Below are positions 44,538 to 56,800 of a stretch of DNA of 64,000 nucleotides, piece by piece (positions within the stretch are counted from its first letter, which is position 1; each line of letters begins with the position of its first letter). The position numbers and the translations under genes are program-made. Source of the stretch: Larix kaempferi (Eukaryota; Streptophyta; Pinopsida; Pinales; Pinaceae); NCBI GenBank assembly GCA_027924585.1, contig BSBM01000361.1, forward strand, positions 66,686,001 to 66,750,000, written 5' to 3'. The notes beneath the pieces are model-generated. The model saw nothing but the letters and a program-made list of their open reading frames with translations, ran no database searches and had not been told where the DNA came from.

Positions 44538-44555
44538 TGGCGCCGTTGCCGGGGA
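44538..44555 (+). other. Primer-binding site of A
   Basis: TGGCGCCGTTGCCGGGGA, the site usual for Athila-type elements, commonly assigned to aspartate tRNA. Confidence 0.88.
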
Positions 44556-44640
44556 AGGATAAAAATTAAACACTAATCATTAGTTGCATCTGGTAATTGT
44601 TTCTAGTCAGTCTTTTCTTTGCTGAAGTGATTTGGTTCGC

Positions 44641-46530
44641 ATGAATACGAGGAGAGTAAAACGCGATCACCTCCCAACTCCCAAAACCCCACAAAATACT
44701 AACAGCGCAGGTGGTTCGGGTCATGGTCGAGGACCACCATTGGGCAGAAGAACATTCATCGACGATCTTGTTGACAGAACTGATTCATCCACCAGGGCTC
44801 GTCATCAAGAAACTCCTATCAGAAGAAACCCTGCTGCTCCTGGGGTGCCAGCGTCCACGGTGGAGAATACACGAGCAGCCGTAACTCCTTTGTATATCCC
44901 TGACGAGGAGGACACAGCTGTTACAACTGGGCCTGCTGTTACAACTGAGGGAGACGCAGCTGTTACAACTAAGGAAGACGCAGCTGTTACAACTAAGGAA
45001 GACGCAGCTATTACAACTGAGGGAGACGCAACTATTACAACTAAGGAAGACGCAGCTGTTACAACTGAGGGAGACGCAACTGTTACAACTAAGGAAGACG
45101 CAGCTGTTACAAACAAGGAAAAGAACGCAGGAACGAACGAAGAAGAGGAAATAGAAGAGAACATGAGTAACAGACACGAGACCGACGAGGAAGAGGTAAT
45201 GGTGGAATATCATCATGAAAATTACTCCCTGCCAGAAGGAACGATAGCTACATTACAATTTCCGATTCAGCAGCCAGAAGGGGCAGCCCCTATGAAGAAC
45301 ATCTCACCATCGGTGTTGCCTCGCTTCCATGGAAGGGCAGCAGAAGATCCAGACGAATTCCTTTTTGAACTCGATATCCTTTGTCGCAGCTATGATTATG
45401 TCACCGATGCCCAAAAGCTGAAACTTTTTCCCGCCACCCTGAAGGACAATGCATTACGATGGTTCATGAGCCTTGGGGGAGGAACCGTTGCTAATTGGGA
45501 TAAGATGAAACAAGTGTTCCTGGAGAAATATCAGGAATATTGCAACACCAAGGACAAAAGAGAGGAATTATTCAAAATGGTGCAGAAGGAGGACGAAAGT
45601 CTGGAGGATTTTGTAGAAAGGCTGCTGTACAATGTGCAAAGAGCTGGGCAGACGAACATGGGGCTGGACGTGCTCAAGATAATCTTGCTTCGTGGGATCA
45701 GGGATGATTGTTTAGACATGTTAAATCTGCTAGGAAGGGGAGACATCTCCAAAGAACCTTTTGGAAAGATTGTGGAACTATGTAAGAGATACTCCAGGGG
45801 ATCTTCCAGGAACAATAAGAGGGACAAACGGGTTAAGCTGGAACATGATGTCTTCGATAGAACTCAGGAGTCATCCAACGGAGGAGCTACCCATGCAGAG
45901 ATAGGCAATCTCCTTGAAAATTTCAAAACAGAAATGATGAGCTCCATCTCTTCGGAGATTGATGTCCTGAAGGCAAAACAAAAACAGGCAGTGGAGGATA
46001 TCACACTAGGTGTGTTCTGTCCCCGATGTAGGAAGAATCATCCTCTGAAAGAATGCCCGCTTGACAAGGTATAAGTATGTCAGCTGTGTGAGCTGAACCA
46101 TGATATGAAAGAATGCCCCTCACTTCCCCAAGTGAAGGCTGTTCTGCAGGCATCAACTCCAGAAGTGGAATCAGCCTATTTCATTGCACAGAAGAAACCT
46201 TGGCAGCCTTGAAATCAAGGTATGCCTCTGGACTCGTTTCCATTTTTGAATAATATGAGCAATTGGAATAATAACATGCAAAATGTGAATACACAATTCC
46301 CTTCAAATTATGCTCAGTGGAATCCTTCCCAACCTGCAATGCAAAATTATAACTCATGGGGTCCTTGGATGCAGCCACCACATCAACCTATGTCGTGGTC
46401 TCCTGGATGGAGGAACTTCCATCTTGGGAACCAGTTTCCTCAACCACCTCCACCTCAACAGTCACCATATTCGCCTCCATTTCCTCAATATCCTCAATAC
46501 CCACCTCAGCAGTCGCAGCTGTAGCTGCAG
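44641..46530 (+). pseudogene. gag: A gag with internal 24-bp coding repeats
   Basis: ATG 44641 (MNTRRVKRDH) opens 478 codons to the first stop at 46072. Residues about 91-160 are an octapeptide repeat on DAAVTTKE. The capsid domain is PRFHGRAAEDPDEFLFELD, LFPATLKDNALRWFMSL and WDKMKQVFLEKY. Two knuckle-like motifs follow, CPRCRKNHPLKECP and, past the stop, CELNHDMKECP. A Pro/Gln/Asn-rich stretch (46222-46522) continues in the same frame. Stops at 46072 (TAA), about 46210 (TGA) and 46522 (TAG) are the only breaks. Gag of this type forms the particle; here only the N-terminal two thirds could be made. Confidence 0.88.
44911..45120 (+). repeat. 24-bp coding minisatellite in A gag
   Basis: Seven full 24-bp units from 44953 (GACGCAGCTGTTACAACTAA then GGAA and variants) plus two divergent units before. 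All lengths are multiples of three, so the frame is kept. Confidence 0.9.
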
Positions 46531-47748
46531 AATAATCCTGTCCCTAATATACCAATATGGCCTCAGCTCCCTGCCCAACCTAACCCTAACCCGAATAATA
46601 AAACAGTCCATCAATTGGAAACTGTCAATATGACGGCCTACTCTCTTTCCCCCGTACCTTGTAATGATATTCGTCTACGATCTGGGAAGATAATAGAACT
46701 TGTAATTACAGAAGATACTCCACCTTCTGTGCATGAAGAATGAGAGAGTTCACAGCATCCATTCGATACAGTTCCTATCACTGAAGGTGCTGAGCATCCC
46801 TTAGATGGAACAGCTGAAACATCAAATGAGAAATCAGATAATACATAGCCTACCCAACTAATAAGGAAACCACCATACCCCGAGAGACTAATGCTACCAA
46901 AAATAGGGGGGCAACCTCAGTTTAAACTCCTAGGAGAGTTAAAGAATCTTTATGTTAAAATTCCCCTTCTACAAGCTCTTCAAGACGTGCCTATTTATGC
47001 TAAAACAGTTCGGGACCTATGCACTAAGAAACAAGGGAGAAAACCCAGAGATCCTCCCACCGTTCATGTCATAGGGAATTTATCCGCTTTGATAACAGGA
47101 AAAACCCCTGTGACCAAGTATGACGACCCTGGTAATCCTACTGTCACTGTACATGTAGGACAGACACAGATACCCAACGTGCTAGTTGATTTAGGAGCAG
47201 CGATCAATGTCATAACAATTGAGACTGTCAAGAAGCTTGGGCTCACTAATTTTAGACCGACCCCTACCATTTTAGAATTGGCAGACAGATCCACCATTAG
47301 ACCCGAAGGGATTCTGGACAACCTTGTCATCTCAGTAGATTCATGGGAGTACCCTGCTGACTTTTTGATATTACAACCAAAATCATAGCTGGGGGGACAC
47401 CCATTGATCCTGGGGAGGCTGTGGTTGGCCACAGCTGACGCTTGCATCAGCTGTCGATCAGGGTCCATGACTATATCTGATGGTACTGAGACTAAAAACC
47501 TCACCCTGTATCCTCCAGCTCAGCCGAGTTTAGAAGCTGAGACTTCCCTTTGGATAGAACAGGAGGAGGAGGAGGATGTTCAGCCACTATTAACTATAGG
47601 GAAGGCCTTGACTTTTAAAAATGAAACAGAAGACGATGCTATTAGTAATTTTATTAGTGAACCCACTTCAGTGGATAAAGAGGTCTATCAAATCCTGAAC
47701 ATTACCCTTGGTAAAGAAGAACAAGAAAATCTTACGGAGAAGCACTAG
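46531..47748 (+). pseudogene. pro: A protease region, broken
   Basis: In the same frame as gag, with stops near 46741, 46846 and 47386. The protease core is VLVDLGAAINVITIETVKKLG near 47180-47243 (D-L-G active site), with GHPLILGRLWLATADA near 47396-47440 as the second conserved block. The spacing is normal. A one-base frameshift near 47735 separates it from RT. Confidence 0.82.
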
Positions 47749-47774
47749 TTGGTGACACAAACATAATCCCAGTT

Positions 47775-49200
47775 TTGAGAAGTTCAAAAAGTATCCCTAT
47801 TGAGGTAGAGCCTGGAAGAACTTTGAATATCAACCCTGGTCTCTCCTTAGAGGAGCAGAAGCGCCTAATCAGTCTCTTGAAGGAACATAAAGGGGCATTC
47901 GCCTGGGAGTATACAGACATGAGGGGTATTCCCTCTAATCTGTGCACCCACCATATTTATATCAAAAATGACTCCCGGCCTGTGTGTCAACCCCAACGAC
48001 GCATGAACCCCAATCTAAGGGATATAGTGAAGGAGGAAATCCATAAACTTTTGGAAGCAGGATTTATATATCCTATTTCAGATAGTGAGTGGGTTTCCCC
48101 ACTCGTAATTGTGCCCAAGAAAAATGGTAAATGGAGAGTCTGTGTTGATTATAGGGAGCTGAACAAAGCTACGCAAAAGGATCATTTCCCTCTGCCCTTT
48201 ATTGACCAGGTACTTGATAACCTATCAGGGAAGAAGTTCTTCTCCTTCTTAGATGGGTTCAACGGGTACAACCAAATTCAGATTGCTCCTGAGGACCAGG
48301 ATAAGATCACCTTCACTTGTCCCTGGGGAACGTTTGCCTACAGAGTGCTCCCCTTTGGTTTATGTAATGCACCAGCAACGTTCCAAAGAGCTGTAATTGG
48401 CATATTCTCTGAATTAGTTAATGATAGTATGGAAGTCTTTATGGATGATTTTACTCCCTATGGCAAGGACTTTGAGGAAGCACTGGAAAATTTAAAGAAG
48501 GTTTTAATTCGCTGCGAACAGGCTAGCCTCTCATTAAGCACTGAAAAATGCCATATGATGATGAGTGAGGGGGTGGTATTAGGACATTTCATCTCTACCG
48601 ATGGCATTCAAGTGGATCCTTCAAAAATTAAGGTGATAAAAAATATACCGACTCCTTCAACTCAGAAAGAGGTGCGAATTTTTCTGGGACATGCTGGATA
48701 TTATCGGAGGTTTATAGAAAACTTCTCCAAACTTGCTTCTCCTTTGTTTTCTTTGTTAATGAAGGATGCACAGTTTGTGTGGAGTGAAGCATGCCAGACA
48801 GCGTTTGATAAGCTTAAAGAGAAGCTGTCCACAGCTCCTATCCTAAGGGGACCTAATTGGACCATACCCTTCCACATTTCTTCAGATGCTTCTGATACCG
48901 CCATTGGAGCAGTACTAGGACAGCAAGATGGTCAAGTACCTTATGCCATCTATTATGTTAGTAAAAACTTAGCCCCTGCTGAACTTAATTATACTGTTAC
49001 CGAGAAAGAATTCCTTGCTATTGTTTACTCTATTAATAAATTTCGGCATTACATTACTGGGTATCCTACATTTGTGCACACTGACCACTCTGCCATTAAA
49101 TATTTAATGAACAAACCTGTCACCAATGCCAGAGTGACCAGGTGGCTCTTATTATTGCAGGAATTTGATATTACCATTATAGATAAACCTGGAAAAGAAA
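47775..49200 (+). pseudogene. A reverse transcriptase and RNase H, open but truncated
   Basis: 475 codons without a stop. RT: EWVSPLVIVPKKNGKWRVC, DYRELNKATQKDHFPLPFID, FSFLDGFNGYNQIQI, LPFGLCNAPATFQRAV and the catalytic FMDD near 48440. RNase H: ISSDASDTAIGAVLGQ, TVTEKEFLAIVYSI and HTDHSAIKYLM. It ends in DKPGKENV, the usual start of the linker to integrase, and then switches to B. Catalytic residues look intact, but the reading frame is cut off from gag-protease by a frameshift and lacks integrase. Confidence 0.9.
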
Positions 49201-50622
49201 ATGTGGGGGACATTTATGTATGACAAGATGCCTTTTGGCTTGATGAATGCTGGAGCAACCTTTCAGAGAGCCATGGATATTGCATTCGTGGGTGAAAAAG
49301 ATAAGTTTGTGGTTATTTATCTGGATGATATTACAGTATTCTCCAAATCTGATGATGAACACTTGAAACATTTGGAGCAAACCTTCATAAAGTGCAAAAA
49401 ATTTGGCTTATCCTTGAACCCTAAAAAATCACATTTTGCTGTACAGGAAGGTAAGTTGCTTGGTCACTTGGTATCAGCTGATGGTATCAGGATTGATCCT
49501 GAGAGAGTCAAAGCAATACTGAAAATTAGCTTGCCCAGGAGTAAAAAGGATGTGCAATCATTTATTGGCAAAATCAATTTTCTGCGATGGTTTATTCCTA
49601 ATTTTGCTGAGACCATTAAGCAAATTACAGGCATGTTAAAAAAGGATCAAGAAGTCAAGTGGACTATTGAAGCAAAGACAGCTTTTGAAAAGATTAAAGT
49701 GGCTCTGACTGAAGCACCTGTTCTGGTGAGTCCAAATTTTGACAAAGAATTTCTTACATTTTCTTTTGCCTCAGAGGACACTATTGCTGCTGTATTACTT
49801 CAGAAGAATGAAGAGGGTTTGGAACAACCAATTGCCTTTTTTAGCAAAACACTTAGAGATTCAGAGCTGAAATACAGTATCTTGGAGAAGCAAGCCTATG
49901 CTCTGGTAAAGGCTTTAAAATTTTTCAGAATTTATATTTTACACTCCAAAGTTGTTTCATTTGTTCCAAATGCTGCAGTGAAGGATGTTTTGACACAGCC
50001 TGATAGTGAAGGAAAGAGGGGAAGGTGGATTGCCAAAATTATGGAATATGAAGTGGAAATCAGACCTACAAAGCTGGTCAAAGGACAAGGATTGGCCAAA
50101 CTGCTGGCTGACTCAAACTGTCAGGCATTAGGGTTACATGCTATGACAGAAGAATCAGCACCTGAAGAAAATCAAGTAATTCTGGAAAAAGAAAGAATCA
50201 TGGATTCTTATTCATCTTCAGATTGGTATGCTGACATTGTCCATTTTCTGTTATTTTTGCAATGTCCAGAACATTTAGACAGAAAAGCTGCCAGGTCCTT
50301 GAAATTGAAAACTACTAAATACTGCCTGATAGAAGGTCAATTGTTTTGGAAAGATCCAGCAGGAATCTTATTAAGGTGTTTAGATCAAGCTGAAATAAAG
50401 GAAGTGATTTCAGAATCTCATGAAGGAGCTTGTGGAGGACATAAATACTGGAAAACAACAGCTTATAAAATTTTAAGAGCTGGTTACTATTGGCCTTCAC
50501 TCTTCACAGATGTTTATCAAACTGTAAGAGCTTGCATACCTTGTCAAAAGTTTGCAGGTAAACAGAAGTTGCTGTCTTTACCTTTGAAGCCTATTATAGT
50601 CAATGCCCCTTTTCAGCAGTGG
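49201..50622 (+). CDS. B: Tat-like pol (RT C-half, RNase H, integrase zinc domain)
   Basis: An ATG created at the junction (49201) opens 474 codons. RT starts midway at WGTFMYDKMPFGLMNAGATF, with the catalytic YLDD near 49320. RNase H is divergent (FSFASEDTIAAVLLQK, YSILEKQAYALVKAL), followed by GRWIAKIMEYEVEIRPTK, KGQGLAKLLADSNC and the integrase zinc part HEGACGGHKYWKT...CIPCQKF. The first half of RT, protease and gag are missing. The frame stops at 50622 because element D is inserted; it resumes at 63195 with no base lost apart from the duplication. The KGQGLAKLLA linker is typical of Tat-group polyproteins. Confidence 0.85.
50618..50622. repeat. Target site duplication of D, left
   Basis: AGTGG, repeated exactly at 63190-63194. 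Confidence 0.92.
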
Positions 50623-51345
50623 TGTAGCTAGGGTTTTACCCCTAGCTTGTGCCAATGAGCACCTACTAAGGAGAATGGACTCCTTAGTAGCAGTTCAGTA
50701 TATTAAACTAATTATGCAATAAACAAAAAATTAAATTATTTCTAAGACAAGCATGAAGCATAAACACCAAAATGAAAGAATGACTTTGTATTGATGTTAC
50801 CTTGAGTGTCAAGGTTGGTGAATCCCTTTGCAGTGTCCAAGAGGATGCTCCAAGCTTCTGAATGCTCCTTCTCCTTCTCCAATGTTGGGGATGGGCCAAA
50901 GGTGGCTCTCAAGGTGAAAATAGTTCAAAGGTGAACTAGGGTTTCGAGAGAGATTTTGGCAGAGTAAGGGTGCTTGTGATTGTGGATATGGAATAAGGGA
51001 TCTCCATCACCTATTTATAGTTTTTTGGTGGTGGAGTGCTGACCCATGGTTTTAGGAAACACATGGTTTTATGCAGCTGTATAGGGTTTTTTTTCTCCTT
51101 TTCCTCATTATTTTATATTTTTATTCCCTTTTTAGGGGATTTTTGCTATTTTTGGAGGAAAAAGGGGGTTTTTTAGCCTTTTTTAGGCTATTTTGATGGT
51201 TTTTTGGCCTTTTGGAGGCATTTTAGGCCTTTTGGAGGCTTTTTAATGGGTTTTTTGGGATTTTAATGGAAATATGGTAGGAAAATGGACAAATGAGTCA
51301 TATAATGTGGTAAATGAGCTAGTGAGCACTTTTTGGGTGTTAACA
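50623..51345 (-). repeat. 3' LTR of D
   Basis: TGTTAAC... to ...AGCTACA on the minus strand. It contains a perfect 11-bp hairpin at 50663-50690 (CTACTAAGGAG/CTCCTTAGTAG) and, at the very end, GCTAGGG/CCCTAGC. T- and G-rich repeats of GGCCTTTTGGAGG lie at 51170-51240. Confidence 0.95.
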
Positions 51346-51360
51346 GATTGCCCCCTGATG
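51346..51360 (-). other. Polypurine tract of D
   Basis: CATCAGGGGGCAATC on the minus strand directly before the LTR. Confidence 0.7.
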
Positions 51361-51500
51361 TGCGAGGTCAGGAGCTCATCGTATGGCTGATGGACATCAT
51401 AAGTCATGAATGGTTTTCCTGGGATGTGGAGAGAAGAGAAGAAACAAACTGAAGCCCGGAACAACGATCCCGAACAACTGCAAGAACTAAAAGTACATAA

Positions 51501-51745
51501 CCTCAATAATGGATGAGGAATCATCTGATCATATGGACGAGGCGGGCATTCCCATGCTCGTATCAGGATATAACATAATAACAACAATGGGGTCCAAAAA
51601 ATGGGGACCTGAAATATACATGACCTCAAATACTGACTGAGGAATAATCTCAATATATGGACGAGGCGGGCATACCCATGCTCGTATCAAGATACATAAA
51701 TATAACTGTAAGGCCCGAAAAAAAGGGGGACCTGTAAGGTACATG
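51501..51745 (-). repeat. D 3' UTR array 1 (123-bp units, two copies)
   Basis: Units start near 51501 and 51624 and share ATATGGACGAGGCGGGCAT, CCCATGCTCGTATCA and GGGGACCTG. Confidence 0.8.
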
Positions 51746-52710
51746 ACCACTGTGTACATCATAAGAGTCCAGAGGGGACACAAATCTGAGACGTACTGCT
51801 GAGCAGATCATGTGTGAACTGCAGAACTGGTGCACTGGAACAATCAACAGTGCTACTGAGTGTGGTACCAAAGGAACTGATGAGCGGCTGGATCATAGTG
51901 ACTGGGGTCAAACTCTCCATGGTACACTGAACTGGAACTGATCTGGGACTGAAACTGGGTACTCAAGGAAGCATGAAACTGGATGGCTTCCGAATACAAA
52001 CGCCAACGCAGCCCGGACATCCACGGGAACATACAACTGGGCGTTCCGAAGTGACTCACCAATGTGCTAGAGTCGGGGGAAATCCGGGGTCTTCGACAAA
52101 AAACTGATGGAATATAATCCTACGCGATCCTCAACGATGCGATCAAGGTGCTGAAGTCGAGCATGTGAGGAACAACCACGCAGAGAGGCAATGATGTCTC
52201 CTCTCAGAATGATCCGTAGGCACTTACCACAGATGGTGATAAGTCCAAGGCGTAGGGACCTCTGGGCCTATCCTCTGGAATAGAGGAGCTGTCGTCGACA
52301 GAGGGAGACCTGCCCCTATCAAGGCAATGATGTTTCCTTGACAGGAGCGCGAGGTACAAGACCGAAATGTGATAGTGCTGATGGCAGGACTGATAAACTG
52401 TGGTGGGACAACTGGGCAAGTAGAGCGGGTGGACTCAAACTTCCTTTGTTCAGAGTATGATAATGGGAATGATCTGGCAGCATATGAAACTGACTCAGGG
52501 AAAAGGGATCATAGCTGTAATGAAGCTGGGGTAATAACTGGCTGAGGGAGACTCAAGCTGGTATAAAATGGTAGGAGACTGCAGAATACTCTGAACAAAG
52601 GCGACCGAATTGGGGGTGCTGCCGAGATGATCGATTTGAGTGCCATGAGGCACGGGAGGATACTTCTTCATGGGTTAAGGAACTAGAAGAAGTGTGTGGA
52701 TAAAATGATA

Positions 52711-52918
52711 CTGTCGTGTGGATTTTACGAGCCCAGGACAGTTCATGCTCGTGGTTGCTTTCAATTTTAAGGAGTCTGAAAGCGATAAGAAGACTCTGAG
52801 GTAGTGAAATGGTACTGTCGTGTGGATTTTACGAGCCCAGGACAGTGCATGCTCGTGGTTGCTTTCAATTTTAGAGAGTCTGAAAGCAAGTAAGAAGACT
52901 CCAGGGGGTTGCTTTTTC
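52711..52918 (-). repeat. D 3' UTR array 2 (104-bp units, two copies)
   Basis: Units start at 52711 and 52815 with CTGTCGTGTGGATTTTACGA and share GCTCGTGGTTGCTTTCAATT. Confidence 0.88.
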
Positions 52919-53400
52919 GTAGGTTTAGTCTCCAAGGCCCAAAGAAGCATAAAAGGATGCAATGAAGAACTCTTCTAGTCGGTGTGACTAGAGTATTCCT
53001 TTTTCGTAAGTAGTCTACCAGGTCCGGAAAAGGGTTAAACTTATACCAGATAGACGCCCTTTCAGGTACTTTAACGAGCATGAAAGGAAGCAAGATTGCT
53101 CGGCGATCTTTTCATTCTTTTAGGAGTCAGAAAAGAGCTTAACGGAAACTCCCTAAGTGCCTTTTTCGTAAAGGACTTGTCCGGCCCGAAAAAGGGATAA
53201 AATTATACCGAACAAAAGGAATGGCCAGGCAAGGAGGAAGTGTTCAATCAAGGTTGAGTAATGATGACCAAGAACGAGGGTAGGTGGGAACACTGATGGA
53301 CCTCCTTGCGGGGTAGATGATATGGTGGCAAAATAACGAAACATTTGCAGTATGACAGGAGTGAATGGCTCATGTAAAAATGTGGAACAATCCGATGGCG

Positions 53401-53735
53401 GCCGATGTGGCACGCGAACCGAGGCAACAAGGTGTTGGGACAAAATGTTAAAATTGTACTAGGTGAGAGCGAGAAATGATCTCAAGCATCATCACGAGCT
53501 CGGAAAAATGAATCCGGCAATATAAAGGATGTCAAAAACGGGTGACGGCCGATGTGGCACGCAAACCGAGGTGACGGGGGCATTTTGAAAAACGCCCGAA
53601 AAAACTGGAGGTGAGAGCGAGAAATGATCTCTAGCATCATCACCAGTTCGGAAAACTGAATCCGATGATATAAAATATGTGAAAAACGGAGAACGGCCGA
53701 TGTGGCACGCAAACCGAGGCGACTAGTGGCGTCTG
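53401..53735 (-). repeat. D 3' UTR array 3 (147-148-bp units)
   Basis: GCCGATGTGGCACGC(A/G)AACC recurs at 53401, 53548 and 53696, with GTGAGAGCGAGAAATGATCT in between. Confidence 0.88.
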
Positions 53736-53895
53736 AAAAATGGGTAAAAAGTGACAGGACAAAAAATAACGCAACGAGGTGACCATCATGACGGTCACGT
53801 CGCGCTGATTCCAATGGTGGAAACGGTTTGTAAAAACAAAAAACAAAAAAGAAAGTACTGTACAATGCAGACCCATGAGGCCGCGGGTTTCTTTT

Positions 53896-56800
53896 TTATG
53901 GGTAAAAACGCTTAAGATACAACCCATTACGAGGGTTGCGCAAAGGACGGCCTTCAGAGTCAGCTAAGATGTATGCCCCCTTGCCGAGGCAGGTCTGCAC
54001 GACGTAAGGGCCTTGCCACATAGATTCGAACTTCCCTTTACCGGTTTTGTCATGGGCTTGGTCATAGGCGAGGACTAGGTCCCCTTCGTGGAAAGTTCGA
54101 GGGTGAACATGTTTATCATAACCGGTTTTGGAGCGGTTTTTGGCAGCTTCGATGTTCTGGAGAGTGGCCCGGCGGTCTTCATCGGCTTGTTCGAGGTGCA
54201 GCAGACGTTGCTCGAGGGGGGTGGTGTCAGGGAGAAGCTCAACGGCGATCTGTAAGGCAGGGATCTGACACTCGATGGGGAGAACAGACTCTATACCGTG
54301 AACTAAATGAAATGGTGTAAAACCAGTGGCGGTCTTAGTGGAGGTGCGATAAGCCCACAAAGCAGGGAACAACATGTGGTGCCAATTGGACTTATGCTTG
54401 TCAACTGTTCGTTGGAGGATGGTTTTAAGGATTTTATTGATGGCCTCTACTTGGCCGTTCCCTTGGGGGTAGTAAGCAGAGGAGAATTGGTGCTCATACT
54501 TAAGGAGGGTGGATAACTCACGCCAGACGGCATCTTCGAAGTGTGAACCATGGTCAGAGACTAACTGCTTAGGAACCCCGAATCGAGCGATGACATGGTT
54601 GAAGAAGAAGCGGGCAGCAGTGTCAGCGGTACAATTGAAGGTAGGCATGGCTTCCGCCCATTTGGTAAAGTAATCAACAGCGACAACAATATATTTGTGG
54701 CCGTTGGCAGACTGGGGTCTGCATTCCATGAAGTCTATGGCCCACTTACAAAAGGGACCAACGGTGACGACTGGGTGTAACGGAGCAGGAGGTGTCCGGG
54801 CCTTGGGGGCAAAAAGTTGGCAGTTATGGCAGTGTTTGACCGCAGTGATGCAGTCAGTAAAAAGTGTGGGCCAGAAGTATCCGGCGCGGACGACCTTTTG
54901 GGCAGTGGCCATCCCTGAGAAATGGCCTCCGCAGGCACCGCTATGACAGTCATTAAGGACGTGTTCAGCTTCCTCATGGGTAAGGAAACGACGAAGAATT
55001 GTGTCAACTCCGCGCCGATAGAGGACATCGCCTAAGAGGAGATATCGAGAGGCCTGGTGTCGGATGCGACGGCGTCCATTTCGTGTAACTTTGGGTCTGA
55101 ACTTCTGTGTGCGTAGGTATAACAAGATATCACCGTACCATGGGTCATCGGACGAGATAGTGAACAGGTGATTGTCGGGTAACTCATCGGAGATGGGTTT
55201 GGCCGGGAGAAAGGAAGGGAGATCAGTGATGAGCTGGGCAAGCGCGAGGGCTTTAGTGCTCTTAGGTGTTTTGAAGGTAAGGTCATATTCTTGGAGGATA
55301 ATGACCCATTTGGCAACACGACCTTGGAGTAGCCGCCTGTTCAGAAGATATACCATGGGGTTAGAGTTGGCCACGACGGTGGTATGACTCATTAAGATGT
55401 AGTGTCGCAATTTTTGAACGGAAAAGACTACTGCGAGGGCAAGTTTCTCTTCATATGGGTAACGTAATGGTGGACCAGACAAGGTCTGGCTAACGTAGTA
55501 AATGACGTGCTCTTGGTGAGAATCGTCTTCTTGAACTAAGACTCCAGATACGGCATGCTCGGAGGCCGACACGTAAAGGATGAAGTCTCGAGTGAAGTCC
55601 GGAGGGGAAATCAGAGGGGCTTGTGTGAGGGCCTTCTTGAGGGCCTCGAATGCAGCTTCTGCTTGCGCATCCCAGACGAAGAGTACGTGGGTGCGGAGTA
55701 GGCGCAAGAAACCGTGTACCGTAGTGGCATAATCAGGAACGAAACGTCGAAGGAAGTTAGATCGCCCCTGCAGACTTTGGAGCTGCCGGAGCGTGCGAGG
55801 AGGGGGGAGGTCTAAAATAGCTTGGACTTTTAGAGGGTCAACAGTAATTCCTTTCTGGGAAACAATGAAACCCAGCAATCGGCCTGCCGGTACGCAAAAA
55901 ACACACTTGTGTGGGTTCAAGCGAATTTGGTATTTGCGACAACGCAGAAAAATTTGCCGAAGGTCGTTAAGGTGGTCTGATCGTTTCCGGGAACGAGCTG
56001 TAAGGTCATCAAGGTAGACTAGCAAGATATGGACCAAGTCGTGAAAACAGTAGGTCATGGCCCGCTGGAAAGTGGCACCAGCATTTTTGAGGCCGAAAGG
56101 CATGACGCGATAGGCAAAGGTGCCCCAAGGGGTAGTAAAGGCAGTTTTGTACTGATCTTCCTTACGGATTTGAATCTGATTATATCCGGAAAAACCATCC
56201 ATGAAGGAGAGGACCTCATGTCCTGCACACGCATCTATGAGTTGATCGATGAACGGCGTGGGGAAGTTGTCCTTGGGACAAGCATAGTTTAAGTCACGGA
56301 AGTCAGTGCATACGCGGATGGTGCCTTGCTTTTTGTTAACTGGAACAGGGTTTGAAACCCATGTGGTATAGGCAATAGGGTAAATGAACCCGGCCTTGCG
56401 CAGCTTCTCAATCTCGGCTTTGACAGCTGGGAGCTTTGAGGGATGAATGGGGCGCTGTTTCTGACGAACGGGGGTTACATCAGGCCATGTGTCAATGTGG
56501 TGCTCTATAATTGCGGGATCAAGACCAGGCATTTCGGTATAAGACCAGGCAAAGACATCACGGAATTCTTTGAAAAGGTGTGTGTAGTCCTCAATCTCTT
56601 GTTTACTGCAGAATGCTCCTAAAGTAATGAGTTCAGGGGCACGACCTGGAACAGCAATATCAACTTGGATGACAGGTGAGATGTTGGCCATGTTGCCCTC
56701 CTCGAAGGCATCAGGAGCAGGGATAGGGTCCTTGAACCAGTCAACCTTGGTGGGGAGGAAGTCTTTGGATTCGACCGCGTATTGGGTAGCGGTGCTAGAG

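Larger units (their letters stand above)
43055..49200 (+). mobile_element. A: Athila-like Ty3 element, 3' end missing
   Basis: A 1480-bp LTR, an Athila-type primer site, gag, protease, RT and RNase H on the plus strand. It ends abruptly inside the RNase H/integrase linker at 49200, where unrelated Ty3 sequence (B) begins. The gag-protease part has six in-frame stops and a frameshift; RT and RNase H are open. Confidence 0.85.
51361..53895 (-). other. D 3' UTR as a whole
   Basis: 2.5 kb between the gag-pol stop and the purine tract. Apart from the three arrays it holds no supported frame; the short ORFs present are artefacts of the repeats. Confidence 0.6.

Noticed and set aside
44785-45216. 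Two long minus-strand frames over the 24-bp repeats
   Set aside because: They are mirror images of the repetitive gag sequence on the other strand, made of repeated V, S and C, with no domain.
41553-50622. K and B as one element split by A
   Set aside because: Possible, but K has only 43 codons of gag, B lacks everything before mid-RT, and no 3' LTR of A lies between, so the link cannot be supported.
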